A DNA stretch of 34,878 nt from Clostridia bacterium (GTDB lineage: Bacteria; Bacillota; Clostridia; Christensenellales; CAG-138). Positions 17,615 to 26,314 of this stretch are shown piece by piece. How positions within the stretch are numbered: the first letter of the stretch is position 1; every line of letters starts with the position of its first letter. The notes under the pieces were generated by a model. That model searched no databases, was not told the DNA's origin, and saw only the letters and a program-made list of their open reading frames with translations. Location: NCBI GenBank assembly GCA_030527115.1, contig JAUNBM010000021.1, forward strand, positions 1-34,878. Direction: 5' to 3'. A program made the position numbers and the translations under genes.

Positions 17615-18637
17615 ATGGCACGGCTTGTAACCTTTGGAGAAATGATGGGACGGCTCAATCCGCACGGCTATCTTAGGATAGCTCAGGCGCGGGAGTTTGA
17701 ACTCAGCTTTGCGGGCGGTGAAATCAACGTTGCGGTTGCGGTTGCCAACTTTGGCGGCGAGGCGGCGTTTGTCACGAAGCTCCCTAAAAACGATTTGACC
17801 GTCAATGCGATAAGAACGCTTCGAGGCTATGGGGTGGATCTTACAAATTTGGTTTACGGCGGAGACAGGCTCGGAATGTACTATGTGGAAAGGGGCGCGT
17901 CACAGCGGCCCTCCAAGGTCATCTATGACAGGAAGTACTCCGCCATCTCTATGGCAAAGCGCGAGGACTTCGATTGGAAAAAGATTTTAGACGGGGCGAG
18001 CTGGTTCCATTTTACGGGTATCACGCCCTCGCTCTCGGATGAGCTTCCCCTGATATGCGAGGACGCGTTGAAGGAATGCAAGGCAAGGGGCATAACCGTG
18101 TCCTGCGACCTAAATTACAGAAAGAATCTGTGGAGTAGCGAGCGGGCGGGCGAGGTTATGGAGAAACTCATGCCCTATGTCGACGTCTGCCTTGCCAACG
18201 AGGAGGACGCCGAAAAGGTGTTCGGAATCAAAGCGGATAACAGCGACCTTCTGGGCGGCAAACTCAGCAAAGAGAGTTACGAGATCGTGGCAAAGAAACT
18301 GGCGGACAAATTCGGCTTTGATAAGCTCGCCATAACGCTTCGGGGGAGCCTGTCAGCAAGCGACAACACCTGGGCGGGCATCCTCTATGACGGCACGAAG
18401 GTTTATAAGTCCAAGGAGTACAAGATTCACTTAGTTGACCGTGTAGGCGGCGGCGATTCGTTCGGCGGCGGGCTGGTCTATGCCCTTATGAGCGGCTACG
18501 AGCCGCAAAAGGCGATAGAGTTTGCGGTGGCAACTTCCTGCCTGAAGCAGGCGACGGAATACGACTTTTCCATCTCGTCGCTGGATGAGGTGAACAAGCT
18601 CGTAAACGGCGACGGCTCGGGCAGGGTTCAAAGATAA
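17615..18637 (+). CDS. kdgK: 2-keto-3-deoxygluconate-kinase-like PfkB kinase
   Basis: This PfkB/ribokinase-family sugar kinase of 340 residues is probably 2-keto-3-deoxygluconate kinase. The N-terminal signature FAGGEINVAVAVANFGG is at 33-48. The C-terminal signature DRVGGGDSFGGG holds the catalytic base D281, with GGGD where most members have GAGD. GGAAAGG at 17601-17607 selects the ATG at 17615, two bases past the aldolase stop; a TTG six bases earlier is a weaker choice. Paired with the aldolase it gives the classic lower Entner-Doudoroff exit. The specificity assignment depends on that pairing; fructokinase-like relatives exist. Confidence 0.86.
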   Translation: MARLVTFGEMMGRLNPHGYLRIAQAREFELSFAGGEINVAVAVANFGGEAAFVTKLPKNDLTVNAIRTLRGYGVDLTNLVYGGDRLGMYYVERGASQRPSKVIYDRKYSAISMAKREDFDWKKILDGASWFHFTGITPSLSDELPLICEDALKECKARGITVSCDLNYRKNLWSSERAGEVMEKLMPYVDVCLANEEDAEKVFGIKADNSDLLGGKLSKESYEIVAKKLADKFGFDKLAITLRGSLSASDNTWAGILYDGTKVYKSKEYKIHLVDRVGGGDSFGGGLVYALMSGYEPQKAIEFAVATSCLKQATEYDFSISSLDEVNKLVNGDGSGRVQR

Positions 18638-18648
18638 CGGAGGATAGG

Positions 18649-20172
18649 ATGGCGGAAAAACTCAGGGTCGAAAACATAGTTAAAAGTTATCCGGGCGTGG
18701 TTGCGGTAAATGACGTGAGCTTTGAGGTTTTGGAGGGCGAGGTGCTGGCTTTGCTCGGTGAAAACGGCGCAGGCAAGAGCACAATGTCCAAGATGATATG
18801 CGGAGTTGAAAAGCCGGACAGCGGCAAAATTCTGCTTGACGGCAAGGCGGTTTCTCTAAATTCCGCCCTCGACGCAAGAAATCACGGCGTTGCTATGGTG
18901 CATCAGGAGCTTTCGATGGTGGGCGAGATGAGCGTGGCGGAAAACATCTTTATGAACCGTCAGCCTATAAACGCTCTCGGCAACATCCGCTGGCACAAGC
19001 TGTACGAAGATACGGCAAATCTGCTTAAAAGTTTTAGGCTGGACATCAATCCGAGGCTTCAGGTCAAGAGACTGCCTGTGGGTATGCAACAGCTTTTAGA
19101 GATAATTCGGGCGACCTCGATGGGCTGTAAGCTGATAATCTTAGACGAGCCGACAAGCTCGCTTGCAGACGAGCAGATTCAGCTCATGTTCGACAACATC
19201 AACCGGCTTCGCAAGGAGGGTTACTCATTCATCTATATCACACATAAGCTCGCAGAGGTTATGGAGATAGCCGACAGAGTCGTTGTTATGCGCGATGGCT
19301 GTAAGGTGGGCGAGCGTAGCGTAAAGGATCTCACGGTGAACGAGATAATCACTATGATGGTAGGCAGGGAGATAAAGCAACTCTTTGGTGAAGAGCTCAA
19401 GGAAAGAACCCTTTCGCAGGATTGTGTTTTCGAGGTTAAAAACCTTTGCGCTGAGCCTTTGTATCGCAACGTGAACTTTGGCGTGCGGGCGGGAGAAATC
19501 GTAGGCGTGGCGGGGCTTATCGGCGCAGGCAGAACCGAGATGGCGCTGGGAATAGTCCATGCGCACAAGCGTAGCGGCAGTATTTTGATTAAGGGCAGGG
19601 AGGTAAAGATATCCTCGCCCAAGGACGCGATAAAGCACGGGATAGCCTATGTCACCGAGGACAGAAAGGCGCTGGGACTGTATCTTGACTATTCGATAAA
19701 GAACAACCTTTTGGTCATGCAACTAAAGAACCTTTCCAACAGGATGGGGATGCTAAAACGCAGCGGCATAAACGAACTTGCAAAACGGCAGGTGGAGGAT
19801 TTTCGGGTTGCAACGCCCTCGATAGAGCAGAGCATGAACAACCTTTCGGGCGGCAATCAGCAGAAGTGCCTGCTGGCAATGTGGCTCGGGATAGATCCGG
19901 AGGTGTTCATCATCGATGAACCGACGCGCGGCATCGACGTAGGCGCTAAGGCGGAGATCTATCAGATGCTTAAAAATTTGGCTGAAAAGGGCAAGGCGGT
20001 AGTCGTGATCTCCTCCGAGCTTACGGAGCTTTTGGGCATATGCGACAGAATCGTGGTCATGGCAAGCGGTACGGTGCAGGGCGAGGTCGAGAAGGAAAAC
20101 TTCTCAGAAAAGGCGGTAATGAATTACGCCATGCGTGCAGATAATATGGAAATTTTAGGAGAGGCATTATGA
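18649..20172 (+). CDS. Sugar ABC transporter ATPase, RbsA/MglA type
   Basis: This is a double-domain CUT2 ATPase of 507 residues. Domain one has GENGAGKST and LIILDEPTSSLAD; its signature is the degenerate LPVGMQQLLEI. Domain two has GLIGAGRTE, LSGGNQQKCLLA and FIIDEPTRGIDVG. It energises uptake through the single permease that follows, with the binding protein encoded two genes later. CGGAGG precedes the ATG, and the stop overlaps the permease start by ATGA. The cargo is unknown; the operon suggests an aldose, polyol or sugar acid distinct from arabinose. Confidence 0.9.
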   Translation: MAEKLRVENIVKSYPGVVAVNDVSFEVLEGEVLALLGENGAGKSTMSKMICGVEKPDSGKILLDGKAVSLNSALDARNHGVAMVHQELSMVGEMSVAENIFMNRQPINALGNIRWHKLYEDTANLLKSFRLDINPRLQVKRLPVGMQQLLEIIRATSMGCKLIILDEPTSSLADEQIQLMFDNINRLRKEGYSFIYITHKLAEVMEIADRVVVMRDGCKVGERSVKDLTVNEIITMMVGREIKQLFGEELKERTLSQDCVFEVKNLCAEPLYRNVNFGVRAGEIVGVAGLIGAGRTEMALGIVHAHKRSGSILIKGREVKISSPKDAIKHGIAYVTEDRKALGLYLDYSIKNNLLVMQLKNLSNRMGMLKRSGINELAKRQVEDFRVATPSIEQSMNNLSGGNQQKCLLAMWLGIDPEVFIIDEPTRGIDVGAKAEIYQMLKNLAEKGKAVVVISSELTELLGICDRIVVMASGTVQGEVEKENFSEKAVMNYAMRADNMEILGEAL

Positions 20173-21146
20173 ACAACGCATTCACAAGGAAAGTAAAAGG
20201 GGTCGTAACTTCACGAGAGTTCATACTGTTCGGACTTTTGGTCGCGGCAAGTCTGGTGGTGTCGATATTTCAGCCGGTATTTTTATCGAGCAGGAACATT
20301 CTGTCGGTCATAATTGCGATAACCGTCAACGGCGTAATTGCAATCGGCATGGTTATGTTGCTTGCCTGCGGCGAGATGGACTTGTCGGTGGGTATGACGA
20401 TGGCGTTCACGGGCGTGGTCGTGGCAAAGCTGATGGTAGCCGGAGTTCCGATATTCGTCGCCATCATCATCGCATTGCTGGTTGCGGCGGCGATAGGGTT
20501 TATCAACGGATTTTTCGTCGCAAAGGTCGGGCTTAACGCCTTTATCACGACGCTCGGAATGAGCTGTTGTATCGAGGGCCTGATGCTGGTTATGGCAAAC
20601 GGAAGGTCGGTCACGGGGATACCGCAGTTGTTCAAGGATTTGGGGCAGGGAAAGCTTTTAGGGATTCAATATCCGATTTTTGTGCTGATAATCCTGGTAG
20701 TCATTGCGGATTTACTGTTTAGAAATTCGAGAAGGCTTCGCCAAATCTACTATGTCGGAAGCAACGCAAAGGCGGCAAAGCTAAACGGTATCAACGTTTC
20801 GCGGACGAAACTCTTGGTGTTTGTTTTCACGGGTTTGTGCGCGGGATTTACGGGTATCATGTTTGCGGCAAGGCTTGGTTCCGGTTCGGTTACGATAGGC
20901 GGCGGCACCGCACTGGACGTAATCACGGCCTGTATCATCGGCGGCGCGAGCTTGAACGGCGGCAAGGGCTCGGTCTTGGGAGCTGTACTTGGAGCATTGT
21001 TCCTTTCGGTATTGAGCACCGCTTTGAACCTTTTGAGCGTCAATATCTACTGGCAGAACTTTGCAACCGGCGCAATATTGATACTCGCAATACTTATAGA
21101 CATTCTCAGCGAAAAGAGAAAAGCTATTGGCAAGAGACTGTTATAA
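20169..21146 (+). CDS. Sugar ABC transporter permease, RbsC type
   Basis: This CUT2 permease of 325 residues has about eight to ten hydrophobic segments. Family marks are GEMDLSVGMTMAFTG near residue 68-82 and GGASLNGGKGSVLGAVLGALF near 258-278. As only one permease gene is present, the channel is presumably a homodimer, unlike the arabinose importer. It is translationally coupled to the ATPase gene. Confidence 0.9.
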   Translation: MNNAFTRKVKGVVTSREFILFGLLVAASLVVSIFQPVFLSSRNILSVIIAITVNGVIAIGMVMLLACGEMDLSVGMTMAFTGVVVAKLMVAGVPIFVAIIIALLVAAAIGFINGFFVAKVGLNAFITTLGMSCCIEGLMLVMANGRSVTGIPQLFKDLGQGKLLGIQYPIFVLIILVVIADLLFRNSRRLRQIYYVGSNAKAAKLNGINVSRTKLLVFVFTGLCAGFTGIMFAARLGSGSVTIGGGTALDVITACIIGGASLNGGKGSVLGAVLGALFLSVLSTALNLLSVNIYWQNFATGAILILAILIDILSEKRKAIGKRLL

Positions 21147-21158
21147 AGGAGGTGGGCT

Positions 21159-22214
21159 ATGAACGATAAGATGTGGGCGTTTCGAGTGGTGGCTCCGCTA
21201 AAGGTCGAAAAACAGCTTGTGGATGTGCCGAAACTTGAACCGCACGAGGTGCTCATCAAGGTCATTGCAACCGGCGTCTGCACAACCGACGTTGAGCTGT
21301 ACGACGGGAGTATGTCCTACTATCGGGATGGCCTTTCCAAAATGCCTCTGACGGCAGGACATGAGTGGTCGGGCACGGTTGCGGCGGTTGGCGAAAAGGT
21401 GGAGGGCTTTGAGCTTGGCGACTTGGTCGTTGGCGATATATCCATAGGTTGTGGCAAGTGTAAAAACTGCAAGAAGGGCAAGTATCACCTTTGCGCAAAT
21501 CGCACCGAACTTGGAGTAATACGCTACGACGGCTCTATGGCCGAGTATTTAAAGACCGACGGCAAGAACGTGTACAAAGTGCCGGACGGGATCGCTCCCG
21601 ATATAGCCGCGCTTTGCGAGCCGCTTGCAACCGTTTTGTACGCGGTAAGGAGAACCGGGATTGAGCCGGGCGACAACGTTGTAATCTACGGCGACGGGCC
21701 GATAGGACTTTTAAACGCCCAGCTTGCGGCCTGCTGTGGCGCGGGCAAGGTTGCCGTTATTGCCAGGAAGGAGATGCACCGAGCCTTGATAGAGGACAAG
21801 TGGGGTTTAAAGCTTATAAACTCCAACGACGGCGATGTGATAGAACAGGTTGAGGCGTATTTCGGAGAGTTGCCGGACGTGGTGTTCGAGGACACGGGCA
21901 ACGCAAGCGTTATCAACACGGCGGTGCATATGACCGCCCCGGGCGGAAGGCTCTGCGCATTGAGTCTCACGGGCAAGGAAACCGTGCCGTTTGAACTCGA
22001 ATATGTGACGAGCAGGGATATCACGGTCTACGGGGTGTTGGCAAGCCCGAACAGCTTTGCCCCCGCGCTGAACATGATGGCAAGCGGAAAACTGGACTTG
22101 GAACCGATTATTTCACACAGGTTTTCGTTTGAACAAACTCCGGAGGCGTTGGCGTTTGCCAAATCGTCTCACGGACAGGGTAGGATTAAAGTTCTTATCG
22201 AAAATAAGGACTGA
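21159..22214 (+). CDS. Zinc-dependent medium-chain dehydrogenase (polyol/threonine dehydrogenase type)
   Basis: This is an NAD(P)-dependent alcohol dehydrogenase of the MDR family, 351 residues. Catalytic zinc ligands are C41, H68 and E69, with E154 as the usual fourth position. The structural zinc is bound by C98, C101, C104 and C112 in CGKCKNCKKGKYHLC. The Rossmann loop GDGPIG is at 178-183. The sorbitol/xylitol and threonine dehydrogenase subgroup fits best. Lying between the permease and binding-protein genes of the importer, it probably performs the first oxidation of the imported substrate. AAAGGAGGTG precedes the ATG. Confidence 0.9.
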   Translation: MNDKMWAFRVVAPLKVEKQLVDVPKLEPHEVLIKVIATGVCTTDVELYDGSMSYYRDGLSKMPLTAGHEWSGTVAAVGEKVEGFELGDLVVGDISIGCGKCKNCKKGKYHLCANRTELGVIRYDGSMAEYLKTDGKNVYKVPDGIAPDIAALCEPLATVLYAVRRTGIEPGDNVVIYGDGPIGLLNAQLAACCGAGKVAVIARKEMHRALIEDKWGLKLINSNDGDVIEQVEAYFGELPDVVFEDTGNASVINTAVHMTAPGGRLCALSLTGKETVPFELEYVTSRDITVYGVLASPNSFAPALNMMASGKLDLEPIISHRFSFEQTPEALAFAKSSHGQGRIKVLIENKD

Positions 22215-22251
22215 ATCAAATAAGAGAAATACAAAACAAAGGAGAAAGAAA

Positions 22252-23304
22252 ATGAAGAAAATTCTTGCACTGATGCTGACAGCCCTGATGGTATTATGCC
22301 TATTTGCAGGCTGCACAAGTGAACCCGCTTCGTCGCAGAGCGGAGGAGAAGGAACAAGCGGTACTGCGGCGGGAACGGTTTGGAGCACGGTGGATTCCAA
22401 CGAGGAATACATCGTTGTAAACTGCCTGAACAACATCGAGTATTTCAACGCCCACAAGTATATGTGGGAAAAATGCGGCGAGCTGTTCGGAGTAAAGGTC
22501 TCCTTCACAGGCCCTGCTGATGACGATATGACCGTCATGTGCACGGCTATGGACAGCGCGATTGCAAAGAACCCCGCAGGCATCTGCGTATGGGGCTATG
22601 ACGCGGCGCTCGATTCCTACATCGTAAAGGCGCAGGAAGCCGGAATACCGGTGGTGACCTTCGTAGGCTCCACGACCGAGCATGGCGACTGCTACATCGG
22701 CACCTCCCAGTATGACCTCGGCTACAACGGCGGACTGCTCTATGCAGAGTCCATCGGCGGCGCAGGTGAGGTTGCAATCCTGACCATCTTAGGCTCCGAT
22801 ATGTTTGAGGAGCGCGCACAGGGCTTTGAGGACGCCTTTGCACAGTATCCGAACATCACGATAGTTGCCTACGGCGACACGAAGGCGGATGCAACTACGG
22901 CAATCAATGCCGCAAAGGATATTGCAATCAAGTATCCGAACCTCACCGGCTATGTCTGCACCGACTCGACCGGCGCACAGGGCGCATCCACCGCGCTTGC
23001 AGAACTCGGACTCACCGGCTCGGTGGGAGTATTGGGCCTTGACCGCAATACCGAAACCCTGCAGATGGTAAAGGACGGCACGATTACCGGCACGCTGGCA
23101 CAGAACGACGTCGCGGTTGCCTACTGGGCATTTATGACCCTGTTCACGGCAAACCATGTTGAGATCCCGCTGACCTCCGACAATGCGGCGGCTAATGCGA
23201 AGATCGCTCCGAACTACGTCTATACCTCGGTCAACCTCGTAACTGTCGACAACGTGGACTACTACCTTGCGGCAAACGATTTGTACGCAACCAACGGATT
23301 CTAA
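22252..23304 (+). CDS. Sugar ABC transporter substrate-binding lipoprotein, RbsB type
   Basis: This binding lipoprotein of 350 residues serves the second importer. The start at 22252 has AAAGGAG in front and yields a signal peptide with lipobox LFAGC, C21. A serine/glycine-rich linker follows, then a Peripla_BP_4 domain. It is only distantly like the two YtfQ-type proteins of the arabinose region. The gene is separated from its ATPase and permease by the dehydrogenase gene, an uncommon order, and is followed by a GC-rich stem-loop as many binding-protein genes are. Confidence 0.9.
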   Translation: MKKILALMLTALMVLCLFAGCTSEPASSQSGGEGTSGTAAGTVWSTVDSNEEYIVVNCLNNIEYFNAHKYMWEKCGELFGVKVSFTGPADDDMTVMCTAMDSAIAKNPAGICVWGYDAALDSYIVKAQEAGIPVVTFVGSTTEHGDCYIGTSQYDLGYNGGLLYAESIGGAGEVAILTILGSDMFEERAQGFEDAFAQYPNITIVAYGDTKADATTAINAAKDIAIKYPNLTGYVCTDSTGAQGASTALAELGLTGSVGVLGLDRNTETLQMVKDGTITGTLAQNDVAVAYWAFMTLFTANHVEIPLTSDNAAANAKIAPNYVYTSVNLVTVDNVDYYLAANDLYATNGF

Positions 23305-23318
23305 GCTAAAACAAAATC

Positions 23319-23339
23319 GGGGGAGGGCTAACCTCCCCC
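23319..23339 (+). terminator. Intra-operon stem-loop after the RbsB-type gene
   Basis: GGGGGAGG (23319-23326) and CCTCCCCC (23332-23339) form a perfect 8-bp GC-rich stem with a 5-base loop. There is no U-tract, so it more likely stabilises the upstream message than ends transcription. Confidence 0.55.
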
Positions 23340-23361
23340 AACAATCTAAAAGGAGTTGCTC

Positions 23362-24339
23362 ATGAGCAAGTTCAAAGTTTATATCAGCGATTACGACTAT
23401 CCCGACAACGAGATAGAAAAAAGCATATTAGAGCCCATCGGCGCCGAGGTCATAGGCCTGAAATGCAAGACGGGCGAGGGCTTGGCGGAGCTTGCGCACG
23501 ATGCGGACGCTATCTTGCAGCAGTATGCAAAGATTCCCCGTTCGACGATTGAAAAGCTCACAAATTGCAAGATAATCGCCCGCTATGGCATAGGCGTGGA
23601 TATACTCGACGTTCAGGCGTGCCGCGATCACGGCATAATCGTAACGAACGTTCCGGACTACTGTTTGGACGAGGTTGCCGACCATGCGATTGCCAACGCC
23701 TTCATGCTTATGCGAAACCTTCCGCATTACAACAAGTGCGTAAAGGCGGGGAGCTACCAGTGGCAGGACTGGATTGCACCGATTCCGAGATTTCGCGGCG
23801 CAACCTTCGGGCTTTTGGGCTTCGGCAGGATTGCGCAAAATCTCGCAAGAAAGGTTCAGGTGTTCGGCTTTAAGGTCATAGCCTACGATCCCTTCGTGTC
23901 CGAGAGCTTTATGGCGACCTGCGGAGTTAAAAAGGCGGAGCTTGACGAGGTGTTTAAACTCAGCGACGTGGTTTCGGTTCATACTCCGCATACGGATAAG
24001 ACGCACCACATCGTCAATGCCGAGACGCTTGCGCTGATGAAAAAGTCCGCCTATGTAGTCTGCACCTCAAGGGGCAAGTGCGTGGACAACGCCGCGCTAT
24101 ACGATGCTCTTGTAGGCGGAATCATTGCGGGCGCGGCGGTTGACGACCCCGAAGAGGAGCCAATGAAGATGAAAAACTGGTCGCCCGATTTGAATCCATT
24201 GTTTAAACTGGATAATTTCTTCTGCACCCCGCATACGGCTTACGTCAGCCATCAGTCGTTGCAGGAATGCAGGAGGGTGGCTTCGAATAATGTCAAAGCG
24301 GTTTTGCTTGGCGAAAAACCGTTTGACCTTGTAAAATAA
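23362..24339 (+). CDS. D-isomer-specific 2-hydroxyacid dehydrogenase (SerA/CtBP-like)
   Basis: This is an NAD-dependent dehydrogenase of 325 residues in the D-3-phosphoglycerate dehydrogenase superfamily. The nucleotide loop GFGRIA lies at 153-158; catalytic R237 in TSRG, E266 in DDPEEEP and H291 in CTPHTA are all present. There is no C-terminal ACT domain, so it is not a regulated biosynthetic SerA. It could reduce pyruvate, glyoxylate or hydroxypyruvate arising from the lyases, or oxidise a hydroxyacid intermediate. The ATG at 23362 is preferred over a TTG six bases earlier because AAAGGAG lies seven bases in front. Confidence 0.88.
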   Translation: MSKFKVYISDYDYPDNEIEKSILEPIGAEVIGLKCKTGEGLAELAHDADAILQQYAKIPRSTIEKLTNCKIIARYGIGVDILDVQACRDHGIIVTNVPDYCLDEVADHAIANAFMLMRNLPHYNKCVKAGSYQWQDWIAPIPRFRGATFGLLGFGRIAQNLARKVQVFGFKVIAYDPFVSESFMATCGVKKAELDEVFKLSDVVSVHTPHTDKTHHIVNAETLALMKKSAYVVCTSRGKCVDNAALYDALVGGIIAGAAVDDPEEEPMKMKNWSPDLNPLFKLDNFFCTPHTAYVSHQSLQECRRVASNNVKAVLLGEKPFDLVK

Positions 24340-24362
24340 TATTACGGATAAGGAGAAACAAA

Positions 24363-24881
24363 ATGTCTGAAAACAAAAAACCATACCCGATTTCTTTTTC
24401 CCATGTGGGACTTTCGGTGCCCGACCTTGAGGCAGCGGTAAAATTTTATACCGACGTCATGGGGCTGTACCTGTTGATGCCGCCTTCGGTTATAACCCGC
24501 GACGATTCCGATATCGGAATAATGTGCGACGAGGTGTTTGAAACGACGAACTGGACGCAATTCAGAATTGCGCATCTTTCAACGAGCGACGGCATCGGAA
24601 TCGAAATGTTCGAGTTCCCAAACAACGAACCGCACGAGAAGGACTTTAAGTTCTGGCGCACCGACCTGTTTCACTTTGCAGTTCAGGATCCCGACCTTGA
24701 GGGACTTGTCGAGCGCATCGTAGCGCATGGCGGCAAGCAGAGGATGCCCATTCGCTACTACTACAAGGGCAAGAAGCCCTATCGTATGTGCTATGTCGAG
24801 GATCCGTTCGGCATCATCATCGAGGTATACAGTCACAGCTATGAGCTGACCTATTCATCGGGCGCATACGAGGAGCCGTAA
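24363..24881 (+). CDS. VOC-superfamily metalloenzyme (glyoxalase/epimerase/dioxygenase fold)
   Basis: This 172-residue protein has two beta-alpha-beta-beta-beta modules of the vicinal oxygen chelate fold. A complete metal set is visible: H14 in SHVGLSV, E81 or E84 in GIEMFEF, H104 in LFHFAV and E154 in GIIIEVYSHSYE. VOC enzymes include glyoxalase I, epimerases and ring-cleaving dioxygenases; the fold alone does not tell which. In an anaerobe's sugar-acid operon an isomerase, epimerase or dehydratase role is more plausible than a dioxygenase. AAGGAGAAAC precedes the ATG. Confidence 0.82.
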   Translation: MSENKKPYPISFSHVGLSVPDLEAAVKFYTDVMGLYLLMPPSVITRDDSDIGIMCDEVFETTNWTQFRIAHLSTSDGIGIEMFEFPNNEPHEKDFKFWRTDLFHFAVQDPDLEGLVERIVAHGGKQRMPIRYYYKGKKPYRMCYVEDPFGIIIEVYSHSYELTYSSGAYEEP

Positions 24882-24883
24882 CC

Positions 24884-25234
24884 ATGGAAAACGTTTGCGT
24901 CGAGTTCACGCTTAGGCATGTTGGCGTTAATGCGAAAACCCCCGAAGAGTCCTTGCGGCTTGTAAAGCTGTTCTCTGAGGCGTTTGGCTTTGCTGTAAAG
25001 GAGGGCAACAGTTCCAACTTTGCGGGAAGCTGTATCGAGGTTATGAAAACGCCGTATTTGGGCAAAAACGGGCATATTGCAATCGGCGCAAGCGATATGG
25101 AACAGGCTGTAGCCCTCTTAAAACAGAGGGGCTTTGAGATGGACGAGTCCACGGCGAAGTACAAAAACGGCGAGCTTGTCGCGATATACTTAAAGGAGGA
25201 CTTTGGCGGCTTTGCCGTACACCTTGTAAGATAG
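24884..25234 (+). CDS. Second, short VOC-superfamily protein
   Basis: This is a single VOC-type protein of 116 residues that starts two bases after the first VOC gene. Candidate ligands are H12 in RHVGVN, E52 in CIEVMK and H64 in GHIAIG, but the usual last glutamate is H113 in FAVHLV. The short length implies a dimeric active site, or a partner of the larger VOC protein. Small VOC proteins of this kind often accompany KDPG-aldolase genes in Clostridia; the reaction is not known to me. Confidence 0.75.
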   Translation: MENVCVEFTLRHVGVNAKTPEESLRLVKLFSEAFGFAVKEGNSSNFAGSCIEVMKTPYLGKNGHIAIGASDMEQAVALLKQRGFEMDESTAKYKNGELVAIYLKEDFGGFAVHLVR

Positions 25235-25243
25235 CGGAGGCTT

Positions 25244-26200
25244 ATGCTCGATACGTTTTTGCTCGCGTTGTCCGAGATGACGGGATTTTTGGCGTTTTTC
25301 GGCATAGGAATCCTGCTTGGGAAAGTTCATAAGCTGCCCTCGGACGCCGGAACGACACTCTCAAAAATGATTACCTTCGTGTTCCTGCCCGCGATAGAGT
25401 TTTCTGCCTGCGCCCAGCAGTTCACGATAGAGAAGCTCGGCGGCTATGCCGTACTGTTTTTAGCGGGGAGCTGTCTGATGTTGCTTTCGCTCCCCGTCTC
25501 GCTTCTAATGCAAAAGCGGCTTCGCGGTGAACGCATGGAATGGCTCGGCGCCGCCTACTCTATGGTCGTCCCGAACTTTGGTTATGTTGGCTATCCGCTG
25601 GTAGCAGCCCTGTTTGGAGGCGAGGCGCTTTCCGGCTTTATGATGTTTGCGCTACCCTTTAACTTCTATATCTACGGCTATGCGATGATGAAGTGGATGC
25701 CACAAGGGAACGATAAGGGGTTGAAAAGACGGATAAAAAGGTTGCTTGGCGTTCCGCTTATCGCCATGCTTTTGGGCATTGTGGTGGGGCTTTTGGGGAT
25801 AAGCTGTCCAGAGCTTGTTTTCAAGATTTGCGACTCAGCGTCGAATTGCATGGGCCCATGCGCAATGATAGTGGCAGGGCTTGCAATCTCAAAGCTGTCT
25901 GCAAAGAAGGCGTTTTGGGACGGCAGGGTGTATCTGGTGTCATTGATAAGGCTCATTGCGCTACCATTGCTGTTTACGGCAATAGCCTGCGGTATAACGC
26001 GGCTTTTCAACCTTGATACAAGAATACTGATGTTCGTCGGGATCTACACCGCCTTGCCGCTGGGGCTGAATCCCGTGGTATTTTCCGAGACCTACGGCGG
26101 AGACGGAAGCTTTGGAGCCTCCTGCGGGCTTGTCAGCATGGCAATCAGCCTTCTGACCCTGCCCCTGATGCTGACACTCTTGCAATGGCTTCCGATATAA
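25244..26200 (+). CDS. AEC-family carboxylate permease
   Basis: This integral membrane protein of 318 residues has about ten hydrophobic segments, typical of the auxin efflux carrier family PF03547. Recognisable stretches are FFGIGILLGK, VPNFGYVGYPL and the C-terminal GLNPVVFSETYGGD. Bacterial members move malate, malonate or related carboxylates. As the last gene of a sugar-acid operon it could export an acid end product such as a hydroxyacid, or import an acid substrate. CGGAGG precedes the ATG at 25244. Confidence 0.85.
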   Translation: MLDTFLLALSEMTGFLAFFGIGILLGKVHKLPSDAGTTLSKMITFVFLPAIEFSACAQQFTIEKLGGYAVLFLAGSCLMLLSLPVSLLMQKRLRGERMEWLGAAYSMVVPNFGYVGYPLVAALFGGEALSGFMMFALPFNFYIYGYAMMKWMPQGNDKGLKRRIKRLLGVPLIAMLLGIVVGLLGISCPELVFKICDSASNCMGPCAMIVAGLAISKLSAKKAFWDGRVYLVSLIRLIALPLLFTAIACGITRLFNLDTRILMFVGIYTALPLGLNPVVFSETYGGDGSFGASCGLVSMAISLLTLPLMLTLLQWLPI

Positions 26201-26279
26201 GTGAATAGAGTTTGCCTGCACCCTCCTGACCTTTGGCCAGAATAAAGCATGATCTCCTTTATTTAATAAAAGCAGGCAA

Positions 26280-26309
26280 AAAAGCGCGGAAGTGCCAAGC
26301 CGCGCTTTT
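26280..26309. terminator. Bidirectional terminator between convergent units
   Basis: AAAAGCGCGG (26280-26289) and CCGCGCTTTT (26300-26309) form a perfect 10-bp stem. Read forward it ends in TTTTAATTTT; read backward the stem runs into six Ts. It lies 80 bases after the AEC stop and 6 bases past the stop of the minus-strand gene, so it serves both. Confidence 0.85.
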
Positions 26310-26314
26310 AATTT

